Positions 26,443 through 33,044 of a DNA stretch of 37,175 bases are shown here, in pieces. The first letter of the stretch is position 1; each line of letters begins with the position of its first letter. The position numbers were made by a program, and so were the translations under genes. The stretch lies in assembly GCA_002010665.1 (NCBI GenBank), contig MTON01000003.1, forward strand, positions 115,991-153,165, read 5' to 3'. The notes beneath the pieces were generated by a model, which did not search any database, was not told the origin of the DNA, and saw only the letters and a program-made list of their open reading frames with translations. This stretch comes from Candidatus Aminicenantes bacterium JdFR-78 (GTDB lineage Bacteria > Acidobacteriota > Aminicenantia > JdFR-78).

Positions 26443-26476
26443 AAAAAATCGCCTCATCTTCCACCCGAAGATGGGC
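26443..26476 (-). terminator. Riboswitch-controlled intrinsic terminator
   Basis: On the minus strand GCC-CATCTTC (26476-26467), loop GGGTG, GAAGATG-A-GGC (to 26451) forms a stem with one bulge, followed by GATTTTTT (U-run 26448-26443). It lies directly after the cobalamin aptamer and 93 bases before btuB. The 3' arm GATGAGG can instead pair with CCTCATC at 26438-26432, giving a possible antiterminator. Confidence 0.88.
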
Positions 26477-26483
26477 TTTGATC

Positions 26484-26647
26484 AGAGGCAAGAAGGTATC
26501 CTGGCTCTCGGATCATCCTCCTCCCACGCCTTCCCACTCCTCGAAGGAGCAGTGGCTTTACCACCTTTCTGGTGGTTGTGAGATTCGTCCCCGATTACAG
26601 TAGCGGGGGCTGCGTCCGCTTTTCACGGACTTCCCTTCATTGCCCCT
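26484..26647 (-). promoter_or_regulatory. Cobalamin (B12) riboswitch aptamer
   Basis: Read on the minus strand, this has the conserved parts of the class in order: P1 strand AGGGGCA (26647-26641), a GGGAAGTCCGTGAAAAGC segment, GCCCCCGCTACTGTAA (26610-26595), AGCCACTG (26557-26550), GGGAAGGCG, the B12 box AGCCAGGATACC (26506-26495) and the closing P1 strand TGCCTCT (26490-26484), which pairs with AGGGGCA through one G-U. Binding of adenosyl- or aquocobalamin should favour the downstream terminator and shut off the btuB-btuD-btuF-btuC operon. Confidence 0.96.
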
Positions 26648-26681
26648 GTTCATATCACATAATATTGTTTTTTCTTTCCTT

Positions 26682-26692
26682 TCACCTCCTTA
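26682..26692 (-). other. Shine-Dalgarno-like TAAGGAGGTGA in the riboswitch leader
   Basis: TAAGGAGGTGA matches the full anti-Shine-Dalgarno complement but sits about 24 bases before the nearest ATG, which is followed at once by TGA. No leader peptide can be supported. It may be chance or a ribosome standby site. Confidence 0.3.
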
Positions 26693-26709
26693 CTTAAATT
26701 CGCTTCACT

Positions 26710-26738
26710 AATATAAAAAATTTTAGTCCCCTTGTCAA
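26710..26738 (-). promoter_or_regulatory. Promoter of the B12 uptake operon
   Basis: On the minus strand: TTGACA (26738-26733), 17 bases, TATATT (26715-26710). The expected start near 26703 lies about 56 bases before the riboswitch P1 stem and gives a leader of about 350 bases to btuB. Confidence 0.8.
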
Positions 26739-26806
26739 GAGAAAAATTCAATATATTGTGTTAGAATTTTAATTTAATACTATATATTGTTAATTCATCT
26801 TGAATT

Positions 26807-26835
26807 TTGACAATAATTTTTCCATATGATATAAG
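26807..26835 (+). promoter_or_regulatory. Promoter of the radical SAM operon
   Basis: TTGACA (26807-26812), 17 bases, TATAAG (26830-26835). The ATG of the radical SAM gene is only 10 bases after the -10 box, so transcription should start within about 2-4 bases of the start codon. The TTG at 26807 is part of this -35 box and is therefore not a start codon. Confidence 0.78.
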
Positions 26836-26845
26836 CAACCTGATT

Positions 26846-28195
26846 ATGGTAAGAAGAAAACCCCAGTTTTTATCCGAGGGAATAAGGCATGCAACCATAA
26901 ATGGACATAGATTTCATTTGAGATTAACTGACCCTACTAAGGAGAATTATTTGTGGATTGACGGAACTCAGCCACCCCTTATTCTTGATCAGGTTGCAGG
27001 AGAATTTATTGCTCATCTTATTGATGCAATGTGGAAATTTCAATCAGGAGAAGGAGATCATTCCGAAGAAGTAATCAATTATGTGGTTGAAAAAATGCAT
27101 AAAAAATATTCAAAGTGGTATGTTCTGAAAAAAATAAGCAAAGAGAGAATTCGAGCTGATCTTGACAGAATTTTTGGAACAATTATGGATATTGCAGAAG
27201 GTAAATGTCCTATGGAAGCGAATATTCCTATTAAGGAAGTAAAATCTGAGAAATGGATAGCTCCAGCAAGGATGGATTTAGCAATTACTTATCGCTGTCA
27301 GCTTAATTGTGAGAAATGCTATGCTGGTGGTTCAAATGAAATGAAAGAATTATCCACAAAAGACTGGATTAAAATTTATGATATTATCTGGAAAATTGGT
27401 GTTCCCCAAATTGTTTTTACAGGGGGTGAACCTACTTTAAGAGAGGATTTAATCGAGCTTGTCGGCGAAGCAGAGGAATTTGTAACTGGTCTTATAACAA
27501 ATGGAATTGAGCTGGAGAGACTTGCAGAACCACTGAGAAACGCAAGTCTTGATTATATTCAGGTTACGATTGAATCGCATAATCCAGAAATACATGATAA
27601 AATGGTTGGATTCAAAGGAGCTTTTGAAAGCACATTAGCAGGAATAAAAAAAGCTCTCTCTCTGGAAATGCAGGTTATAACCAATACCACATTAACAAAA
27701 GAGAATGCTCATACTTTTCCTGACCTTATTAAATATGGAAAGGAGTTGGGACTGAAATATATGGCATGCAATACAATTATATGCAGTGGAAAGGGAATCA
27801 AGTATAAGAGAGAAAAGGAGCTTCCTCCACAGGAACTGGAAGAGATTCTAATGCGCGCCCTCGAGCTTGCTGACAAGCTTGGAATTCAACTTCAGTGGTA
27901 TTCTCCAACTTGTTATCTTTTCCTCGATCCTATAAAGCTTGGTTTCGGGATGAAGCAGTGCTCAGCAGCATCACATAATATGACAATACAACCTGATGGA
28001 ACAGTCCTCCCCTGTCAATCTTGGTTTGAACCAATTGGAAATATACTAGAGGATAAATGGAAGGATATTTGGAGACATCCTGTTGCAAAGAAATTGAGAA
28101 ATCATGAATTCTTAAAGGAAGAATGCAAGAATTGCGAGTATCTATCCGCATGTAGAGGAGCTTGCCCTTTAGAGCATTTAAATAAAGAGATGTAA
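26846..28195 (+). CDS. Radical SAM/SPASM protein, probable peptide/protein maturase
   Basis: A 449-residue enzyme when started at ATG 26846. The N-terminal 140 residues include LILDQVAGEFIAHLIDAM followed by charged helices, with an arrangement reminiscent of PqqD-like peptide-recognition domains (inference). The radical SAM core has C151-QLN-C155-EK-C158 (CxxxCxxC) and FTGGEPTLR (191-199). The C-terminal SPASM region has KQCSAASHNMTIQPDGTVLPC and CKNCEYLSACRGAC, able to carry auxiliary Fe-S clusters. No Shine-Dalgarno is visible, and the promoter abuts the gene. The stop is one base from the next ATG, and that next product ends in a Cys-rich tail, so it is the likely substrate. Such SPASM enzymes typically install thioether or other crosslinks or mature metalloproteins. 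Confidence 0.88.
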   Translation: MVRRKPQFLSEGIRHATINGHRFHLRLTDPTKENYLWIDGTQPPLILDQVAGEFIAHLIDAMWKFQSGEGDHSEEVINYVVEKMHKKYSKWYVLKKISKERIRADLDRIFGTIMDIAEGKCPMEANIPIKEVKSEKWIAPARMDLAITYRCQLNCEKCYAGGSNEMKELSTKDWIKIYDIIWKIGVPQIVFTGGEPTLREDLIELVGEAEEFVTGLITNGIELERLAEPLRNASLDYIQVTIESHNPEIHDKMVGFKGAFESTLAGIKKALSLEMQVITNTTLTKENAHTFPDLIKYGKELGLKYMACNTIICSGKGIKYKREKELPPQELEEILMRALELADKLGIQLQWYSPTCYLFLDPIKLGFGMKQCSAASHNMTIQPDGTVLPCQSWFEPIGNILEDKWKDIWRHPVAKKLRNHEFLKEECKNCEYLSACRGACPLEHLNKEM

Positions 28196-28196
28196 A

Positions 28197-29135
28197 ATGA
28201 AAAAAATAAAATATTTAATATCTATCTCTGTTTTTTTTATTTTATTTGTTTATTCTTATGCTGACACAGGTAAATATCGAATTCTTAGTTATAAAGTTTA
28301 TTTAACACCACGTTCTGACGGAAGAGTTGAGATAGAATACTATCAGAAATGGCTCGTAACTGATGGTTATATTCCATGGATAACTGTTGGCACAGCAAAT
28401 AGTAATTATCAGATTTATCCTGAGAGGAATAAGGGCAATATATATCGAATTTACTCTAATAATTCGACTAATTGGTCAGGAATAAAAATTGAACTTGATA
28501 AAAATTATCTTCCAGGTGAGACATTTGAAGTTGGTTTTACAATCATTCAGAGCAGACTTTTCTATGCTGATGAGGAAAATTACAGGCTTGATTTTACACC
28601 AGGATGGTATGATAGAGCTATAACTGAGAAATTAACCATTAGTGTTCGTATTTTTGCTCCAATTGATAAAGTAAGAGCTACTCCTCCTCCAACAAAAATT
28701 GAAGATGAGAATTTAATATGGGAAGTATTTAATCTGGGTAAAGGTCAGAAGTTTAATATATCAATTTCAATCCCCAAAAATTTTATTCCAAATATAAATC
28801 CTCAGGTACTGAAAATTAAGTATACTGGAACTCAGGCTGGAGATTGGCTATCAATTTTTATATTTTTTATTATATTTTTTGTTTTTACTATCATAATAAT
28901 AATTCTTTCAAAAACCAGAAGATATGGAAGAGGTGGAATTATATATACTGGAGGATACAGAGGAGGTTCATCAGGCAGAACTACTGGAGGAGGTGGAGGT
29001 TTTGGTGGAAGGGCATCTTCGTGCGCGTGTGCTTGTGTTTCCTGTGCCTGTGCCTGCGCCTGTGCAGGAGGAGGTGGAGCTGGATGCACGAAAAAGTTAT
29101 TTTTTCCAAAAAATTTTAGAACAATAGAAAATTGA
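28197..29135 (+). CDS. DUF2207-like membrane protein with alternating-cysteine C-terminal tail
   Basis: A 312-residue protein: signal peptide (residues 1-22), an extracytoplasmic beta-rich domain (about 25-210) resembling DUF2207, and one strong transmembrane helix (about 218-241). This is followed by positive residues KTRRYGR, a Gly-rich linker (GGYRGGSSGRTTGGGGGFGG) and a tail with Cys276, 278, 280, 283, 285, 287, 289 and 297 (CACACVSCACACACA, then GGGGAGC). There is no cysteine elsewhere in the protein. The positive-inside rule places the tail in the cytoplasm, where the radical SAM/SPASM enzyme encoded one base upstream could reach it. The tail could be crosslinked or hold a metal. The stop overlaps the next TTG start. 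Confidence 0.82.
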   Translation: MKKIKYLISISVFFILFVYSYADTGKYRILSYKVYLTPRSDGRVEIEYYQKWLVTDGYIPWITVGTANSNYQIYPERNKGNIYRIYSNNSTNWSGIKIELDKNYLPGETFEVGFTIIQSRLFYADEENYRLDFTPGWYDRAITEKLTISVRIFAPIDKVRATPPPTKIEDENLIWEVFNLGKGQKFNISISIPKNFIPNINPQVLKIKYTGTQAGDWLSIFIFFIIFFVFTIIIIILSKTRRYGRGGIIYTGGYRGGSSGRTTGGGGGFGGRASSCACACVSCACACACAGGGGAGCTKKLFFPKNFRTIEN

Positions 29136-29683
29136 GTAAAATTTTAAAAGCATTATTTATTATATTTATCATTTTCCTGTCTTTAAATTGTGGGAAAGAA
29201 CAACCTTATGATAGTAATATCAATGTTCCAAAAGGAGATCCTCCTTTTCCTCAACTTGAAAATTATTGGATAATTGATAAGGTAGGAGTTCTTTCGAAAG
29301 AAACAATAATAAAAGGAGATGCAATATGTCAGGCTTTAAAAGAGGACAATATTGCTGAGATGGTGGTTTTGATACAGACAGGTATAAAACATCCTGAAAA
29401 ATATGCCACACATTATGGTAGATGGCTAAGACTTGGTAAAAAAGGCAAAAGCACAGAAGGAGGAAATAATGGGATTGTATGGCTTATTAGACCAGATGCG
29501 AAATTAAAGATGACTATTTCAGTTGGTAGAGGACTCCCAAAATTTACCTCCTCTGATTATGGAGAAATAATGGAAAAGGCAAAAGAATACCTTAATTTTA
29601 ATAATTATGACAAAGGAATAATGATAATTATAGAAGAAACAAGTAAAAAATTAAGAGAATTGTATCCAAGGAGGAAAGAATGA
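29132..29683 (+). CDS. TPM-domain (YgcG/Psb32-type) lipoprotein
   Basis: A 183-residue protein with N-terminal hydrophobic segment and lipobox-like LSLNC (Cys20; the Asn at -1 is atypical). It is followed by a TPM domain: WIIDKVGVLSKETIIKGDAI, EMVVLIQTG, GNNGIVWLIRPDAKLKMTISVGRGL and a C-terminal NFNNYDKGIMIIIEE helix. TPM domains occur in phosphatase-like and photosystem-repair proteins and very often beside LemA and DUF2207 genes. The start is TTG 29132, overlapping the upstream stop (TTGA); no ATG is available nearby, so translation is probably coupled. Confidence 0.82.
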   Translation: MSKILKALFIIFIIFLSLNCGKEQPYDSNINVPKGDPPFPQLENYWIIDKVGVLSKETIIKGDAICQALKEDNIAEMVVLIQTGIKHPEKYATHYGRWLRLGKKGKSTEGGNNGIVWLIRPDAKLKMTISVGRGLPKFTSSDYGEIMEKAKEYLNFNNYDKGIMIIIEETSKKLRELYPRRKE

Positions 29684-30321
29684 GTAAGACAACAAAGAGG
29701 GGCATAATAATCTTTATCATAGTTCTTCTGATTGGCGGGATACTCTTTGCAACAGCATTTGTCCGGATTTACAATAGACTTAATATATTAAATCAGGCTG
29801 TTTTAGGAGGAAAATCCCTTTACTCCTCTGCATTAAATTTATGTAGTCAAAAGGTTAAAGCAGTCTGGGCAATGGCTGATCAGATTTCAGATAAGGAAAC
29901 TGAGGCTCAAAAGGCAATAGCAAGAGCACGCACTGGATTTGAGCAGGCAGAAAAATTGTTTAAAACAGCACTCGAAAGCGGAAAGGGAATAGAAGAGCTC
30001 ACAAGGGCTGCAACAGGTGTCCTGCGCTCCACCCTTGCCATTCGAGTTCAGCTTGAGGCTTATCCGGTAATAACAAGTGTGAGTACATACAACCAGGCAA
30101 TGAGAGGAGTGGAAGAAGGAATTAATGAGATAAAGACAGCTCTTGATGATTGGATAATGAGCATAAGAAATTATAATACCTATAGAAAAAGTTTCTGGGT
30201 TGATTTAATTGCAAGCATTTTTTCTGGAAAATTCAGTGTTTTCCCACAAGAGTATAAATACTATGAAGGTCCTATAGAGGAACTTGATATTGATGTTTTG
30301 AATCCTGAAAAGAGAAAATAA
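29680..30321 (+). CDS. lemA: LemA family membrane protein
   Basis: A 213-residue protein with one N-terminal transmembrane helix (about 8-29), then VRIYNRLNILNQAV and a long helical domain, with the typical distal pattern NYNTYRKSFWVDLIASIFSGKFS followed by KYYEGP. This matches LemA-family proteins (N-terminus anchored, four-helix bundle outside). Function is poorly known; LemA is repeatedly encoded with TPM and DUF2207 proteins. The ATG overlaps the upstream stop (ATGA), with AAGGAGGAAAG just before it. Last gene of the radical SAM operon; a new promoter follows at 30352. Confidence 0.85.
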   Translation: MSKTTKRGIIIFIIVLLIGGILFATAFVRIYNRLNILNQAVLGGKSLYSSALNLCSQKVKAVWAMADQISDKETEAQKAIARARTGFEQAEKLFKTALESGKGIEELTRAATGVLRSTLAIRVQLEAYPVITSVSTYNQAMRGVEEGINEIKTALDDWIMSIRNYNTYRKSFWVDLIASIFSGKFSVFPQEYKYYEGPIEELDIDVLNPEKRK

Positions 30322-30351
30322 TTTTGAATTAACCATCTGTAAACTTTATAA

Positions 30352-30381
30352 TTGACAAACAGTTTTAAATCAATTTATAAT
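30352..30381 (+). promoter_or_regulatory. Promoter of the aminopropyltransferase pair
   Basis: TTGACA (30352-30357), 18 bases, TATAAT (30376-30381): both boxes are perfect. The ATG at 30394 is 12 bases after the -10 box, so the leader would be about 4-6 bases. The TTG at 30352 is part of the -35 box, not a start codon. Confidence 0.82.
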
Positions 30382-30393
30382 TCTTTTACAAAA

Positions 30394-31302
30394 ATGAAAG
30401 AAGGAATTTGGTTCATTCAGAAATATACGGATAATGCAACATTTCAATATTTGGTCAAAGAAATATATTTCAGCGGAAAAACTAAGTATCAAAAAGTGGA
30501 TATTGTTCAGGTTTTTCTTTTTGGTAAAAGTTTATTTTTGGATGATAAAATTCAGTCTGCAGAAGTTGACGAATTTGTTTATCATGAAGCTCTTGTTCAT
30601 CCAGCAATGATTGCTCATCCAAATCCTGAAAAAATTCTAATAATTGGGGGAGGAGAGGGAGCGACCCTGAGAGAAGTTTTGAAACACACAACAGTCAAGA
30701 AAGCAATTATGGTGGATATTGATGAAGAATTGGTAAAACTATGCGCAAAACATATGCCTGAATGGTCAAATGGAGCCTTTGAGGATTCCAGAACTGAGGT
30801 GATTTTCGATGATGCCAGAAAATTTATTGAAAATACGGATCAGAAATTTGATGTTATAATATCTGATCTTACTGAACCCCTTGAACAGGGGCCTTCAATT
30901 TATCTCTTCACCCGTGAATTTTACAAAAAAATTTATAATATTCTTAATGAAAATGGTGTTCTTGTTGTTCAATCAGGAAGTGCTGATCCCTATTATAATT
31001 GTTTCTTTGCATCTGTTTATAAAACCTTGGAGGAGATATTCCCTCTTGTAAAGCCCTATTGGACCTTTATTTTCTCATTTAATTTACCATGGGGTTTTAA
31101 CCTGGCATTAAAACAAAATAAAAAATCAGATATCAATGATGAAGAATTTAAAAGAAGAATAGATGAAAGTAAATTTGGAAAATTGAAATTTTATAATTTA
31201 GAATTAGATAAAGGTCTATTTTCCCTTCCCAATTATTTAAAAGAAACTCTCTCCAAAGGAAAAATTTCCACTGATTCTAAGCCCTTTGTCTGGGAAGCCT
31301 AA
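30394..31302 (+). CDS. Aminopropyltransferase (thermospermine/spermine- or agmatine-type, SpeE-like)
   Basis: A 302-residue spermidine-synthase-family enzyme that transfers aminopropyl groups from decarboxylated SAM. The SAM-binding loop is GGGEGATLRE, with VDIDEELV downstream, and the active-site loop reads SDLTEPLEQGPSIYLFTREFY. A C-terminal STDSKPF motif resembles the Thermus thermophilus triamine/agmatine aminopropyltransferase, suggesting longer or unusual polyamines. The start is ATG 30394: the upstream in-frame TTG lies in the -35 box. No Shine-Dalgarno is visible, consistent with a near-leaderless mRNA. It overlaps the second synthase gene by one base (TAATG). Confidence 0.87.
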   Translation: MKEGIWFIQKYTDNATFQYLVKEIYFSGKTKYQKVDIVQVFLFGKSLFLDDKIQSAEVDEFVYHEALVHPAMIAHPNPEKILIIGGGEGATLREVLKHTTVKKAIMVDIDEELVKLCAKHMPEWSNGAFEDSRTEVIFDDARKFIENTDQKFDVIISDLTEPLEQGPSIYLFTREFYKKIYNILNENGVLVVQSGSADPYYNCFFASVYKTLEEIFPLVKPYWTFIFSFNLPWGFNLALKQNKKSDINDEEFKRRIDESKFGKLKFYNLELDKGLFSLPNYLKETLSKGKISTDSKPFVWEA

Positions 31303-32138
31303 TGAGAAATCCCCTCTTGGAAAAGCCAAGAAGAGAGGAATATCATTCTCCTTACCATGGGTTATTTTTTAATGTTAAAAAAATCCTTTTTGAGGAGAAG
31401 ACTCAATTTCAGAAAATTGAAGTATTTGAAAACGAATTTTTTGGAAAAGTTTTGCTCATAGATGGACTGGTTCAGACAACTGAAAAGGACGAGTTTTTTT
31501 ATCATGAAATGTTAGTTCATCCAGCTTTTACTTCCCATCCCTCTCCAGAAGAAATACTGATCATTGGAGGAGGAGATGGAGGTGCACTTCGTGAAATATT
31601 ACGCTATAATGTAAGGAGAGTAAATCTCGTTGAAATTGATGAAAAAGTAATTGAAATTTCAAAAAAATTTTTTCCTAAACTGAGTTCTTCATTTGATGAT
31701 CCCCGAGTTAAAGTGATTATAGCTAATGGGGCTGAATATGTAAAAGATTTAAAGGAAAAATTTGACATATTAATTGTTGATTCATCTGACCCTATAGGCC
31801 CGTCCAAGGCCCTTTTTGAAAAAGATTTTTATATTTCATTAAAAAAAATACTCAAAGAAAATGGGGTAATAGTTTCCCAGACAGGTTCACCCTTTTATCA
31901 TCAGGACATTATTAAAAGATTGAATGAGACCCTAAGAAAAATCTATAAAGTTGTTAAATTTTATATTTCTCCTGTTCCCACATATCCAAGTGGCATATGG
32001 TCTTTTGTTTATTTGTCTGATAGTATTAATCCTCTTGAAATAAAAAGGAATGCACCTCCTAATTTAAAATATTATAATAAAGATATTCATTTTGCTTCAT
32101 TTACTCTTCCAAATTTTATGAAAAAACTGCTGGATTAA
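31302..32138 (+). CDS. speE: Spermidine synthase (polyamine aminopropyltransferase)
   Basis: A 278-residue enzyme with the canonical SpeE pattern: FGKVLLIDGLVQTTEKDEFFYHEM, GGGDGGALRE SAM loop, VEIDEKVIE, and catalytic VDSSDPIGPSKALF loop; then a YPSGIWSFVY segment. It makes spermidine from putrescine, or N1-aminopropylagmatine from agmatine in thermophile-type routes. It is coupled to the upstream paralogue through TAATG, implying sequential aminopropyl additions. It ends 1 base from the convergent DUF4097-like gene, with no terminator between. Confidence 0.92.
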   Translation: MRNPLLEKPRREEYHSPYHGLFFNVKKILFEEKTQFQKIEVFENEFFGKVLLIDGLVQTTEKDEFFYHEMLVHPAFTSHPSPEEILIIGGGDGGALREILRYNVRRVNLVEIDEKVIEISKKFFPKLSSSFDDPRVKVIIANGAEYVKDLKEKFDILIVDSSDPIGPSKALFEKDFYISLKKILKENGVIVSQTGSPFYHQDIIKRLNETLRKIYKVVKFYISPVPTYPSGIWSFVYLSDSINPLEIKRNAPPNLKYYNKDIHFASFTLPNFMKKLLD

Positions 32139-32139
32139 A

Positions 32140-32928
32140 TTATAACTTTCTTATTTCAATATTTCCATTAGGTGAAAAGAGGGATAAGACTGCGCCACCT
32201 TTACCAATTTTACCTTTTAATTCTCTTTCGAACTTTCCCTCTTTTTCAGCAAATTCGCATTTTATAGTGCCATTTGGTGCTTTTGCATCTATTGAAAAAT
32301 TTGCATCAGGTTCAAGAAAGACAATTATATTTCCATTTTTATTTGTGATTTTTATTTCGTCTTCTTCTCTTAAGTCACGCAAACTTGACTTAACAGAACC
32401 TTCATCAACAGAAATATTTAATGAGCCAGAGAAATTTTCTATTCTAATATCTCCATTTATAAGTTCGAGGTTAACTTCTCCGGATATATCAGAAATAAAG
32501 ATATCTCCCTCAATAACATTTACTTCCTTAATAATTACAAAATAAGGAACATTTAAATTATAGTCTATTAAAAATTCATCTTCTGGAATTTCCTTATACT
32601 CTGTTTCAATTTTTAAAAACTCTTCAAATTTATCCACCTTAATTTTTGGAAGATTTCCATAAAAACCGTAAAGGTAAGCTCTTCTTCTGTAGATTGGTCT
32701 TGATGAGATTGTGGCAAAGATTTCCACTTTTTCTAAATCCCATCCTTTAATTTCTATATCTCCGTAACCATTCTTTAAACTAATGAAATTCCCAGATTTA
32801 AAGGATATTTCCTTGTATATGTTTTTTTGAACTCGATAAAAAGGTGGTTTTACTGGATTCTCAATCACTATTACACATGAAAATGAGAAAATTATAATTA
32901 ATATCAGTAAAATAAGGTTCGGTTTCAT
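32140..32928 (-). CDS. DUF4097-like beta-repeat lipoprotein
   Basis: A 262-residue protein with lipobox FSFSC (Cys18) and no other membrane helix. The rest is a series of short beta-strands with GYGDIEIKGWD, EGDIFISDISGEVNLELINGDIRIENFSG and PNGNIEI turns, the right-handed solenoid pattern of DUF4097/adhesin-like proteins. Function unknown; such proteins lie on the envelope. AAGGTGAG just before the ATG supports the start. Its promoter (32958-32985) is back-to-back with that of the next plus-strand gene. Confidence 0.78.
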   Translation of the reverse strand: MKPNLILLILIIIFSFSCVIVIENPVKPPFYRVQKNIYKEISFKSGNFISLKNGYGDIEIKGWDLEKVEIFATISSRPIYRRRAYLYGFYGNLPKIKVDKFEEFLKIETEYKEIPEDEFLIDYNLNVPYFVIIKEVNVIEGDIFISDISGEVNLELINGDIRIENFSGSLNISVDEGSVKSSLRDLREEDEIKITNKNGNIIVFLEPDANFSIDAKAPNGTIKCEFAEKEGKFERELKGKIGKGGAVLSLFSPNGNIEIRKL

Positions 32929-32957
32929 ATCTCACCTTCAAAGAATTTCATTTGAGA

Positions 32958-32985
32958 TTTTTATATATTTAAATCTTATTGTCAA
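32958..32985 (-). promoter_or_regulatory. Promoter of the DUF4097-like gene
   Basis: On the minus strand: TTGACA (32985-32980), 16 bases, TAAAAA (32963-32958). The -35 is perfect, the -10 moderate. The leader to ATG 32928 is about 23 bases and contains the Shine-Dalgarno. Confidence 0.55.
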
Positions 32986-33001
32986 CTTAAATTATGTAGA
33001 A

Positions 33002-33030
33002 TTGAGTTTCCTGCAGTTTTATTGTAAAAT
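33002..33030 (+). promoter_or_regulatory. Promoter of the DUF6599-like gene and cupin
   Basis: TTGAGT (33002-33007), 17 bases, TAAAAT (33025-33030). The ATG at 33045 is 14 bases after the -10 box, giving an expected leader of about 6-8 bases. Confidence 0.7.
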
Positions 33031-33044
33031 ACTGTTTCAAGATA

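Noticed and set aside
26807-26845. TTG start 13 codons upstream for the radical SAM protein
   Set aside because: The TTG is part of a near-consensus -35 box (TTGACA-17-TATAAG), and there is no ribosome-binding site; ATG 26846 is preferred.
28832-29089. Minus-strand frame rich in Pro, Ala and Gln
   Set aside because: It is the antisense shadow of the Gly/Cys-rich tail; its low complexity comes from the coding strand.
30352-30393. TTG start 14 codons upstream for the first aminopropyltransferase
   Set aside because: It coincides with a perfect -35 box followed by TATAAT; translation from there would lie upstream of the transcript.
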